Assembly (NCBI GenBank): GCA_948471205.1
Contig: CAOKRT010000005.1
Location: 62,001-126,000 of the forward strand
Reading direction: 5' to 3'
Origin: an uncultured Oscillospiraceae bacterium
GTDB taxonomy: Bacteria > Bacillota > Clostridia > Oscillospirales > Acutalibacteraceae
Length of the DNA: 64,000 nt
Shown piece by piece: positions 1-8,421 of the stretch. A program made the position numbers and the translations under genes. The notes below the pieces were generated by a model. The model had not been told where the DNA came from. It worked only from the letters and a program-made list of their open reading frames with translations, and did no database searches. Within the stretch, counting starts at the first letter, position 1. Every line of letters starts with the position of its first letter.

Positions 1-895
1 CTGCCGCAAAGGCATCTGCATCAAACGGCTGCAAATCATCAATCTGTTCGCCCACGCCCACAAATTTAACCGGCACATCAAGTTCGTTGTTTATTGCAAG
101 AACCACGCCGCCCCTTGCTGTTCCGTCCAGCTTGGTTAAAACAATTCCTGTAATACCTGCTGCTTCTTTAAAGTCTTTTGCCTGATTAACGGCATTCTGA
201 CCTGTTGTGGCATCAAGCACAAGAAGCACTTCTTTAGACGCATCCGGCAATTCTCTTTCAATAACACGGCTGATTTTATTAAGCTCATCCATAAGATTTT
301 TCTTATTATGAAGTCTGCCCGCTGTATCAATGATAATAACATCCGCATTTCTTGCTTTGCCCGCCTGAATTGTATCAAACACAACCGAAGCAGGATCGGA
401 ACCCTCAGCAGATTTTATAAGGCTTACATCTGCTCTGTCTGCCCACACCTGAAGCTGTTCAATTGCAGCTGCACGGAAGGTATCTGCCGCGCCGAGAATT
501 ACACTTCTGCCCTGCTCTTTCAAGCGTAATGCCAATTTACCGATTGTGGTGGTTTTTCCTACACCGTTTACACCGATAACAAGAATAACAGAAGGTTTTG
601 TGCGAATTTTAAGATAGCTTCCGCCCCATACAATACCTGAAACAATGTCTTTCAGTGTTTCACGTACCTTTTTTACATCCTTAATTTTATCATTTTCTAT
701 TTTTTCTTTCAGGCTTTTGATTACCTTTTCCGCTGTAGGAAAACCAACATCACCCATAATCAGAATTTCTTCAAGTTCTTCAAAAAGCTCGTCCGTAATT
801 TCATCATAAGATTCAACTACATCCGCAATCTGTGCAGTAATGCCCTGTTCTCTTGTTTTTCTTAAACCTTTTCTGAATTTATCAAATAATCCCAT
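1..895 (-). CDS. ftsY: Signal recognition particle receptor FtsY (C-terminus beyond window)
   Basis: GTPase receptor that docks SRP-ribosome complexes at the membrane for co-translational insertion. Translating the minus strand from position 895 gives [11 protein letters not shown], a short helical N domain, then the SRP GTPase core: P-loop [35 protein letters not shown] and the [10 protein letters not shown] motif near the edge. About 298 codons are visible and the frame runs off the left end, so only the last part of the G domain is missing. There is no long acidic A domain, as is usual in Firmicutes. The ribosome binding site AGGAG lies a few bases before the ATG. It is the last visible gene of the smc operon, 29 bp after smc. 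Confidence 0.95.
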   Translation of the reverse strand, partial: MGLFDKFRKGLRKTREQGITAQIADVVESYDEITDELFEELEEILIMGDVGFPTAEKVIKSLKEKIENDKIKDVKKVRETLKDIVSGIVWGGSYLKIRTKPSVILVIGVNGVGKTTTIGKLALRLKEQGRSVILGAADTFRAAAIEQLQVWADRADVSLIKSAEGSDPASVVFDTIQAGKARNADVIIIDTAGRLHNKKNLMDELNKISRVIERELPDASKEVLLVLDATTGQNAVNQAKDFKEAAGITGIVLTKLDGTARGGVVLAINNELDVPVKFVGVGEQIDDLQPFDADAFAA

Positions 896-924
896 AATTG
901 CTCCTAAAATACATTATGTAATAC

Positions 925-3900
925 TTATTCAAGACCCATCTTTTCAGCAAGTTCGGCACTTTGAAGTTCAAGCAGCTTTGAAACGCCTTTTTCCTGCATT
1001 GTAACGCCGTAAAGAACATCTGCCTCTTCCATAGTGCCGCGGCGGTGTGTAATAGAAATAAACTGCGTATCATCCGTCATTTTACGCATATATTTTGCAA
1101 ACCGCTCAACATTAACATCATCAAGCGCCGCTTCAACTTCATCGTAAATACAAAACGGAGACGGGGTAACTTTCAGAACACTGAAAAGCAGTGCCATTGC
1201 GGCAAGTGACTTTTCGCCGCCGGAAAATAAATTGATATTCTGAACAGATTTTCCCGGAGGCTGAATTTTAATTTCAATAGGGCTTTCAAGACAGTTTTCA
1301 GGTTGCTCAAGTATGATTTCTCCGTTTCCGCCTCCAAAAAAATCAGAGAAGGAAATTTTGAATTCACTGTTGATTTTATTGAACTGTGTCATAAACTTAT
1401 CACTCATTGAAACCGTTAAATCATCAATGATTTTTCCAAGCTCGGACTTAGATTTTTCAATATCGTCAATCTGTTCTTTAAGGAATTCATATCTTTCAGA
1501 AACTTCCTTATACTCTTCTATAGCACCCACATTGATTGAACCAAGCTTTTTAATTGCAAGTTTAATTTCATTAAGACGCCTTTTGGCAGCCGCCATATCT
1601 TCAATAACAATATTAAGATTTTCTGCTTCGCGCCTTGTAAGCTCATACTGCTCAAAAAGCATATCATTCAGTTCGTCATATTCCTTGCGCATTGCAATTT
1701 TGCGTTCATCAAGACGAACAAGTTCACTTGAAATATCGCTGCGTTCCTGAATTTTGTTTTTTTCAAGCATACGCAGTTCGTTAGAACGTTTTTCAAGTTC
1801 ATTTCTGCTTTCAATCTGCCGCAAAACATCTTCGTTAGAGGTGCATGCTTTTTTTCTGTATTCTTCTGCCTGTAATTTAATTTCATTAACGGTTTCAGCA
1901 AGCGTTTCATTTCTGCTCTGAATATCCGCAATTTCCTCTTCAATTGATTTAACCCTGTCGCTTTGTGTGGATTTACGAAGAAGCAATTCTTCAACCGCAC
2001 TTTTAGCCGCATCAGCATCCCTTTCAAGCGTTACAATTTCCAGCTTGATTTCTTCGGTTTTCCTGCGAAGCGCTTCTCTTTTTGAGGTGATGCCCTCTGC
2101 ATTATCCGAAACCTCTGAAAGCTCTGCCTCTGTTTTATCTATTTCGGACTGAACAGAAACAATATCCTTTTCACCCTCTGCAAATTCCTTTTCAAGCAGT
2201 TCTATTCTGCCTCTTGCATTATCCTTTTCACCGATAAGGCTTTCAAGCTGTGTTTCAAGCAAAGCAATTTTATCTGAAATAAGCTTATCTTCGCCTTCAG
2301 CCCTGATAATATCTTCCTTGGCTGTCTGAAGTTCGGCCTCTGCCGCCTGAAGCTGTGCGGCTTCACGGCCGGCTTCTTCCATAGCAAGCTTAAATTCGGC
2401 AGAAAGTTTCTGCACTTCTTTTGAAAGCCTGCCGGCCTCCTCATTCAGTTCTTCTATCATATTGGCACGTGATAAAATACCCGTTCCCTTTGCTCCGCTT
2501 CCGCCTGTCATGGAACCGCCCGGATTCATAACCTGACCGTCCAGCGTAACAATTTTAAATCTGTTGTTATATCTTTTTGCAATTCCTATTGCACAGTCCA
2601 TATCATCAACAACCACAACTCTTGAAAGAAGATTGCTGATAATATCCCTGTATTTATTATCACAGCTTACAAGATTTGCGGCTATATCCACAAAACCGAA
2701 ATTATCATCAAGCCCGTTTTCGTCAAGATGTCTTCCCCTGATATTTGAAACAGGAAGAAATGTTGCCCTGCCAATGTGATTATTTTTAAGATAATAAATA
2801 GCCCTTTTAGCATCTGCTTCCGTGGAAGTAACAATATTCTGCATTGCCGCACCCAGTGCCACCTCAACAGCCGTTGAATATTCATTTTCAACCTGAATAA
2901 GCTGAGAAAGCGGACCGTGAATTCCGCCTAAAGCCTTTGCTTCGAACTGACGCATTACTGCTTTAACCGCTCCGGAATAGCCCTCCATATTTTTTTCAAG
3001 GTCTGAAAGCATTTTTGCTTTTGACTGCTTTTCTGCAAGCTTTCTGTTTGCATTTTCCAGATCGGCTTTCAGTTTTTCAGCTTTTTCGGTTTTATTTTTA
3101 AGCTTTAACTGATATCCGCTCATTGAATTATTGTTTTCATCAATGCGTTCATGTAAAAAACTTAAGTTTTTACTGCTTTCTTCCTTGCGCGCTCTTTCTG
3201 TTTTTAATTCTGCTTCCAGTTCGGCAATATTTCCGTCCACTGCACCGCGGCGGGATTCTATTTCTTCAATGCTTGATTTTGCACGTGAGCATTTCACACG
3301 GCAGTCGGTAAGTTTAAAGGTTAAAGCAGTAATTGCCTGATTCAGTTCAACCGTTATTTTTGAAAACGCTTCATTTGACGAAACAAGGGTTTCCATTTCC
3401 TTTGAAATATTTTCAAGTTCTTCATTTTTGCTCTTAACCTGAACCGTGCTTTGGGAAATAAAGTTTTCCTTTTCCTCTATCTGAGAATCAATGGTATTGT
3501 TGCCTTCGTCTGCAAGTGAAATATCACTTTTCAGACGTTCTATTGTTTCATTGTTATGATTCAGTGTTGCTTCCAGTACAGAAGCCTCGCCGTCTTTGCG
3601 CAGTGCTTCTTCCTCGGCAGAAGCGCCGTTTACTCTGATATCTTCAATTTCCGCATTTATTTTTGCAATTCCTGCAAGAACCTGCTCTATTTCTTCTTCA
3701 ACTGTCTGAAGTTCGTTTTTGCAGATTTCATAAGATGCATTTGCGGCATCAATTTTATGCTCCTGTTCGCGCAAATCGTTTGTAAACTTATTAATCTTAC
3801 TAAGCCAAACCCCGATTTCAAGCGTTTTTCTTTCACCGGAAAGTTCAATAAACTTTGCTGCTTTTTCGCTTTGCTCTTTAAGAGGACCCACACGGTTTTC

Positions 3901-4494
3901 CAGTTCGCCCAGTATATCAAGAAGGCGTACAAGATTTTCCTGTGCCTGATCAAGCCTGCGCTGCGCATCTGTTCTTTTATGACGAAAACGGGAAATACCG
4001 GCTGCTTCTTCAAAAAGCTCTCGCCTGTCTTCATTTTTGGCAGATATAATAGAATCTATTTTACCTTGTCCGACCATTGAATATCCGTCTGCACCGAGAC
4101 CGGTATCCATAAACAGCTCATGAATATCACGGCGTCTGACATTTTCGCCGTCAATCTTATATTCACTTTCACCGCTTCTGTAATAACGGCGTGTAACGGT
4201 AACCGTATCGCCCATATCTTTCAGTGTTTTATCGCTGTTGTCAAGCGTAAGCTGAACCTGCGCAAACCCGATTGCCTTTCTTGATGAGGTTCCGCCGAAA
4301 ATAACATCCTCCATTTTTGAACCGCGAAGTGATTTTGTGGAGGTTTCGCCAAGTACCCAGCGAACAGCATCTGAAATATTGCTTTTACCTGAGCCGTTTG
4401 GCCCTACAATTGCCGTTATACCCTTTCCGAAATTCAGTTCGGTTTTATCAGGGAAAGATTTAAAGCCCTGCATTTCAAGTGTTTTTAATACCAT
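925..4494 (-). CDS. smc: Chromosome condensation ATPase SMC
   Basis: 1189-residue SMC protein, the normal length. The N-terminal ATPase half has Walker A GPNGSGKSNISDAVRWVLGE at about residue 32. Two long Glu/Lys-rich coiled coils flank a hinge at about residues 510-640 (GYSGAVKAV to GRATFLP), followed by a glycine-rich MNPGGSMTGGSG stretch. The C-terminal half has the ABC signature LFSGGEKSLAAMALLFSVL and Walker B FCIYDEVEAALDD. It compacts and segregates chromosomes with ScpA and ScpB, neither of which is in this window. Its start overlaps the end of the radical SAM gene by 20 bp, implying translational coupling. The order rnc-smc-ftsY is widely conserved in Firmicutes. Confidence 0.98.
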   Translation of the reverse strand: MVLKTLEMQGFKSFPDKTELNFGKGITAIVGPNGSGKSNISDAVRWVLGETSTKSLRGSKMEDVIFGGTSSRKAIGFAQVQLTLDNSDKTLKDMGDTVTVTRRYYRSGESEYKIDGENVRRRDIHELFMDTGLGADGYSMVGQGKIDSIISAKNEDRRELFEEAAGISRFRHKRTDAQRRLDQAQENLVRLLDILGELENRVGPLKEQSEKAAKFIELSGERKTLEIGVWLSKINKFTNDLREQEHKIDAANASYEICKNELQTVEEEIEQVLAGIAKINAEIEDIRVNGASAEEEALRKDGEASVLEATLNHNNETIERLKSDISLADEGNNTIDSQIEEKENFISQSTVQVKSKNEELENISKEMETLVSSNEAFSKITVELNQAITALTFKLTDCRVKCSRAKSSIEEIESRRGAVDGNIAELEAELKTERARKEESSKNLSFLHERIDENNNSMSGYQLKLKNKTEKAEKLKADLENANRKLAEKQSKAKMLSDLEKNMEGYSGAVKAVMRQFEAKALGGIHGPLSQLIQVENEYSTAVEVALGAAMQNIVTSTEADAKRAIYYLKNNHIGRATFLPVSNIRGRHLDENGLDDNFGFVDIAANLVSCDNKYRDIISNLLSRVVVVDDMDCAIGIAKRYNNRFKIVTLDGQVMNPGGSMTGGSGAKGTGILSRANMIEELNEEAGRLSKEVQKLSAEFKLAMEEAGREAAQLQAAEAELQTAKEDIIRAEGEDKLISDKIALLETQLESLIGEKDNARGRIELLEKEFAEGEKDIVSVQSEIDKTEAELSEVSDNAEGITSKREALRRKTEEIKLEIVTLERDADAAKSAVEELLLRKSTQSDRVKSIEEEIADIQSRNETLAETVNEIKLQAEEYRKKACTSNEDVLRQIESRNELEKRSNELRMLEKNKIQERSDISSELVRLDERKIAMRKEYDELNDMLFEQYELTRREAENLNIVIEDMAAAKRRLNEIKLAIKKLGSINVGAIEEYKEVSERYEFLKEQIDDIEKSKSELGKIIDDLTVSMSDKFMTQFNKINSEFKISFSDFFGGGNGEIILEQPENCLESPIEIKIQPPGKSVQNINLFSGGEKSLAAMALLFSVLKVTPSPFCIYDEVEAALDDVNVERFAKYMRKMTDDTQFISITHRRGTMEEADVLYGVTMQEKGVSKLLELQSAELAEKMGLE

Positions 4495-5464
4495 TCTCTA
4501 ACCTCAATTCATTTGCTGACAGCGAATTATCATAAATAATTTTTATATTGTAGCCTGCTTTTTCAAGTATTGCAGCATTCGCTTTTTTATTACCTTTCAG
4601 TTTTGAAACCGATTTTTCATTAATATAAACTGTATATTCCGCCGCAGGATTTTCAAGAATTTTATTAAGCATAATTCTGGACTGAACCATTTCTCCGAAT
4701 GATTCATGATAACCGCCACCAAGCATATTTTGCTTAATATCCTCACTTGCATGAAGCCCGAGACGAATAATTCTGATATTTTTTTCCTCAAACATGGGAA
4801 CAATTTCTGCACAAAGAGAAACTGCGCTTTCAGGAGGAGACGGCTGGTACTTTCCCGACTGAACCAAAGCCGCCAAATATGTATTCTTCAGTACAACCGT
4901 AGGATAAATTCTTACCGTATGGGGCTGAAGCTGAATAATTTCCTTTGCCGTGTTTATATCCGTTTCATCAGATGAACCATATAATCCGGTCATCATCTGA
5001 AGCCCCAATTCAAAATTAAACTGTTTTATCAGTTTTGACGCTTTTATTACATCTTCCGCCGTATGTCCTCTGAAATTTAAAGAAAGTACTTCATTATTCA
5101 TACTTTGGGCGCCAAGCTCAATTGCCGTAACGCCGTAATATTTTAAAAGTGTTAAAACTTCTTCATTTACGGCATCCGGTCTTGTAGAACAACGAATACC
5201 TTTAACGGACTTTTTTTCAATATATGGCTTTGCCGCTTTTAAAAGCGACACCATATATTCCCTGTCTATTGCAGTGAAAGAACCTCCGAAAAATGCAATT
5301 TCAAACTCAAAATCCGATTTTTTCAAGGCTGTTTCAACTGCATTTACCACATCCGAAGGTGTAGGAGCCGTTTGCATTCCCGTAATTGTATTCTGATTGC
5401 AAAAAGAGCATTTCTGCGGACAGCCGATATGCGGAACAAAAACAGAAATATTTCCCTTTTTCAT
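4475..5464 (-). CDS. Radical SAM protein, Elp3-like, in the rnc-smc operon
   Basis: 329 residues. The cluster-binding motif is near the N-terminus, CPQKCSFC (Cx3Cx2C) at about residues 15-22, followed by the typical FFGGSFTAID strand-loop and GIRCSTRPDAV. It resembles the catalytic part of Elp3-type radical SAM enzymes but has no visible acetyltransferase domain. Members of this family are commonly found between rnc and smc in Clostridia. A role in RNA modification is plausible from the Elp3 similarity and the neighbours, but the substrate is unknown. It overlaps rnc by 4 bp and smc by 20 bp, so it is translated as part of the operon. Confidence 0.85.
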   Translation of the reverse strand: MKKGNISVFVPHIGCPQKCSFCNQNTITGMQTAPTPSDVVNAVETALKKSDFEFEIAFFGGSFTAIDREYMVSLLKAAKPYIEKKSVKGIRCSTRPDAVNEEVLTLLKYYGVTAIELGAQSMNNEVLSLNFRGHTAEDVIKASKLIKQFNFELGLQMMTGLYGSSDETDINTAKEIIQLQPHTVRIYPTVVLKNTYLAALVQSGKYQPSPPESAVSLCAEIVPMFEEKNIRIIRLGLHASEDIKQNMLGGGYHESFGEMVQSRIMLNKILENPAAEYTVYINEKSVSKLKGNKKANAAILEKAGYNIKIIYDNSLSANELRLENGIKNT

Positions 5465-6144
5465 ATTCCCATCAACAGCAAGGCTTCCTTTGCCGCCTCC
5501 TGCTCTGCCTGTTTTTTACTTTTTCCAATGCCCCGTCCGATTACATTTGAATTCAGATGAACCTCTACCTCAAACCGTTTATCGTGGTCCGGTCCGCTTT
5601 CACCTGCAATCACATAATTCAGCGTTTCATCAGGGTTTTGCTGAATAATTTCCTGAAGCTGCGTTTTATAATCTTTAAAACTGATTTTATGATTTTCAAG
5701 CGCACTGTTAAGAAAGCGAAGAATATGTTTTTTTGCAGGCACCATTCCGCCGTCAATATAAATGGCGGCAATAAGTGCTTCAAAAGCATTTTCAAGAATA
5801 GACGGACGTTCACTGCCGCCGGTATTCTTTTCTCCCTTACCCAGTAAAAGATAATCGCCCAAACGGATTTCCTTTGCAAAAGCGGCTAATTCTGCTGTGC
5901 AGACCAGGCTGGAACGAAGCTTTGAAAGGTCGCCTTCCGGCATATCGGGGAATTTATTGTAAAGCAATTCTGCTGTAACAATAGAAAGTACCGCATCACC
6001 TAAAAATTCCATTCGTTCATTGCATTTTACACCGTTTCTTATTTCGTTTGCATAGCTGGAATGGGTTAATGCCTCTTTTAAAAGAGCTTTATTTTCAAAC
6101 CGATATTCAATTTTTTCTTCAAATGCACTGAAATCACTGTTCAT
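5461..6144 (-). CDS. rnc: Ribonuclease III
   Basis: Double-stranded RNA endonuclease that matures rRNA precursors and processes structured mRNAs. 227 residues, standard length. The signature NERMEFLGDAVLSIV (about residues 41-55) carries the catalytic acidic residues, and ENAFEALIAAIYIDGG carries the second metal-binding Glu. A C-terminal dsRNA-binding domain follows, from about residue 155 (DYKTQLQEIIQQ) to the GIGKSKKQAEQEAAKEAL helix. It overlaps plsX by 11 bp and the radical SAM gene by 4 bp. Confidence 0.97.
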   Translation of the reverse strand: MNSDFSAFEEKIEYRFENKALLKEALTHSSYANEIRNGVKCNERMEFLGDAVLSIVTAELLYNKFPDMPEGDLSKLRSSLVCTAELAAFAKEIRLGDYLLLGKGEKNTGGSERPSILENAFEALIAAIYIDGGMVPAKKHILRFLNSALENHKISFKDYKTQLQEIIQQNPDETLNYVIAGESGPDHDKRFEVEVHLNSNVIGRGIGKSKKQAEQEAAKEALLLMGI

Positions 6145-7132
6145 TTTCTTTACTAAACGCCTTTTCTATATCATTAATCAAATTATTATCCAAAAACCAA
6201 ACAGCCTGCTTAACCGCATTTTTAAAGGTGCGTGCATCGGCAGAACCGTGCGCTTTTACAACCGGCTTTTTTACACCGAGTAAAACGGCGCCGCCGTATT
6301 CCTTATAATCAAACTGTTTCTTCATATCATTTATGCCGTCCATAACACCCAGTGCACAAAGCTTTGAAAACAGATTTTTTTTGAAAATCCCTTTAATGCC
6401 GTTCATAAGCACTTTGGCTACGCCTTCATATGTTTTAAGAATAAGATTTCCTGCAAAACCGTCTGCAACAACAACATCGGCATCGCCAAACGGAATCTGC
6501 CTGCCTTCTATATTGCCTACAAAATTATAATCTGCATTTTTCATTAAGGCATATGCTTCCTTAACTGCCGGCGTACCCTTTGTTTCCTCTTCGCCGTTAT
6601 TGGCGAGTGCCACCTTCGGATTTTCAACCTTTAAAATATTTTTCATATAAAGGCTTCCCATAAGCCCGAACTGATAAAGAAATTCCGGACGGCATTCGGC
6701 ATTCGCACCGCAATCCATAAGCAGTATTGGATTTTTTGCACTTGGCATTACAGAAGCAATACAGGGCCTTTTTACACCCTTTATTCTTTTTGCAAGAAAT
6801 GTTGCACCAACGGTTATTGCGCCGGTGCTTCCGGCTGAAACGAGCGCATCGCCCTTTCCTTCTGCAAGCAGTTTAAATCCGACACCCATGCTTGAATCGG
6901 CTTTTTCTTTAAGAACCGACCTTGCATCGTCACACATAAGTATTTCACCGTTTGCATCAACAATTTCCGTATTCTTTAAAATAATATGGTTATCATGCAC
7001 ACATTTCATAATTTTTTCTTTGCTGCCTGTAAGAATAACATCTATTCCGTATTCATCCACGGCAAGCATAGCGCCTCTGATTATTTCAAGAGGGGCATTA
7101 TCTCCGCCGAAAGCATCAACAATAATTTTCAT
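6134..7132 (-). CDS. plsX: Phosphate acyltransferase PlsX
   Basis: Converts acyl-ACP to acyl-phosphate, the first step of phosphatidic acid synthesis in most Gram-positives. 332 residues, beginning MKIIVDAFGGDNAPLEIIRG, the family signature. Other typical segments are ALVSAGSTGAITVGATF and DVVVADGFAGNLILKTYEG. Gene order plsX-rnc-smc is conserved in Firmicutes, although the usual acpP gene between plsX and rnc is absent here. It overlaps trmFO by 4 bp and rnc by 11 bp. Confidence 0.97.
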   Translation of the reverse strand: MKIIVDAFGGDNAPLEIIRGAMLAVDEYGIDVILTGSKEKIMKCVHDNHIILKNTEIVDANGEILMCDDARSVLKEKADSSMGVGFKLLAEGKGDALVSAGSTGAITVGATFLAKRIKGVKRPCIASVMPSAKNPILLMDCGANAECRPEFLYQFGLMGSLYMKNILKVENPKVALANNGEEETKGTPAVKEAYALMKNADYNFVGNIEGRQIPFGDADVVVADGFAGNLILKTYEGVAKVLMNGIKGIFKKNLFSKLCALGVMDGINDMKKQFDYKEYGGAVLLGVKKPVVKAHGSADARTFKNAVKQAVWFLDNNLINDIEKAFSKENEQ

Positions 7133-8421
7133 CTTATTACCTCTTTAAGAGCATTTACCGCTCTTTCCGCAAGCGCGGCATAACGTGCACGCTTGTCCCT
7201 TATTTTCGGCTCTATCGGCGGAAGAATTCCGAAATTCGCACCCATAGGCTGAAAATTCTTAACTGTATCATCACATATGTATGATGACAACGCACCAATC
7301 ATAGTTGTCTGCGGCAAATCAAGAAAAGGTTTATTCTCTGCAAATCTGACTGCCTGAATTCCGGCCATAATTCCTGCCGCCGCTGATTCCATGTAGCCTT
7401 CAACGCCTGTTATCTGCCCTGCAAAAAAGACAGACGGATATTTTTTTAAACTGAAATTTTTATTAAGCAGTCTTGGTGAATCAAGAAATGAATTTCTGTG
7501 CATAACGCCATATCTTACAAACTCTGCATTTTCCAGTCCGGGTATCATGGAAAATACCCTTTTCTGCTCGCCGAATTTCAGATTTGTCTGAAATCCCACA
7601 ATGTTAAACATAGTTCCGGCAGAATTTTCCCGCCTTAGCTGAACCGCTGCCCACGGACGGTGACCGGTTGCCGGATTAACAAGCCCCACCGGCTTCATTG
7701 GTCCGAAACGCGGAGCATCCTGTCCGCGCTTTGCAAGCTTTTCTATCGGCATGCAGCCTTCATAAACATCAAAATCGTGAAGCACTGCGCTTTCTGCATT
7801 AACAAGTTCATTTATAAATCGTTCATATTCAGCTTTGCTGAACGGACAATTAATATAATCGTCTTCGCCGCCCCTGTCATATCTGGAAGCACCGAAAGCA
7901 ATATGCATATTAACCGAATCTGCTGTAACAATCGGCGCCGCCGCATCATAAAACGAAAGATAATCGCCGCATAGATTTTTAATGGCATTGCTCATCTCAC
8001 CATCTGTAAGCGGACCGGTTGCAACCACCGTTATTTCATTATCGGAAATTTGTATTTCCTTAACCTCTTCGCAGATAACTTCAATATTATTATGGCTTTT
8101 TATTTTTTCCGTTATGATTTTTGAAAAAACATCCCTGTCAACGGCAAGCGCTCCGCCTGCCGCAACAGCACATTCACGTGCTGCGGGCACTGTAAGCGAA
8201 CCAAGCATTGCCATTTCTTCTTTTAAAAGCCCGGCAGCGGAATCCAGCCTGCTTGCCTTCAGAGAATTAGAGCAAACCAACTCTGCAAAATTATCAGATT
8301 TATGGGCAGGTGATTTTTTTACAGGCTTCTGTTCAAACAGCTTAACCTTGTAACCGCGCTGTGCAATCTGCCATGCCGCCTCAACCCCTGCAAGCCCTGC
8401 ACCTATTACTTTAAATATCAT
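7129..8421 (-). CDS. trmFO: Folate-dependent tRNA (uracil-54-C5)-methyltransferase TrmFO
   Basis: FAD enzyme that methylates U54 of tRNA using methylenetetrahydrofolate. The chosen start is the ATG at 8421, giving 430 residues that begin MIFKVIGAGLAGVEAAWQIA, the dinucleotide-binding motif. The open frame extends 40 codons further upstream, but that part only overlaps topA in another frame. With the chosen start the gene overlaps the topA stop by 4 bp (ATGA type), matching the tight packing of this operon. GHRPWAAVQLRREN and GQITGVEGYMESAAAG are typical TrmFO/GidA-like segments. The topA-trmFO pair is common in Firmicutes. Confidence 0.96.
   Translation of the reverse strand: MIFKVIGAGLAGVEAAWQIAQRGYKVKLFEQKPVKKSPAHKSDNFAELVCSNSLKASRLDSAAGLLKEEMAMLGSLTVPAARECAVAAGGALAVDRDVFSKIITEKIKSHNNIEVICEEVKEIQISDNEITVVATGPLTDGEMSNAIKNLCGDYLSFYDAAAPIVTADSVNMHIAFGASRYDRGGEDDYINCPFSKAEYERFINELVNAESAVLHDFDVYEGCMPIEKLAKRGQDAPRFGPMKPVGLVNPATGHRPWAAVQLRRENSAGTMFNIVGFQTNLKFGEQKRVFSMIPGLENAEFVRYGVMHRNSFLDSPRLLNKNFSLKKYPSVFFAGQITGVEGYMESAAAGIMAGIQAVRFAENKPFLDLPQTTMIGALSSYICDDTVKNFQPMGANFGILPPIEPKIRDKRARYAALAERAVNALKEVIR

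Noticed and set aside
3556..4080. 174-codon plus-strand open frame inside smc
   Set aside because: It is antisense to the smc N-terminal coding region, has no ribosome site and reads as low-complexity Phe/Cys-rich shadow sequence; many similar antisense frames occur over smc, topA, pyk, glyA and lysS.
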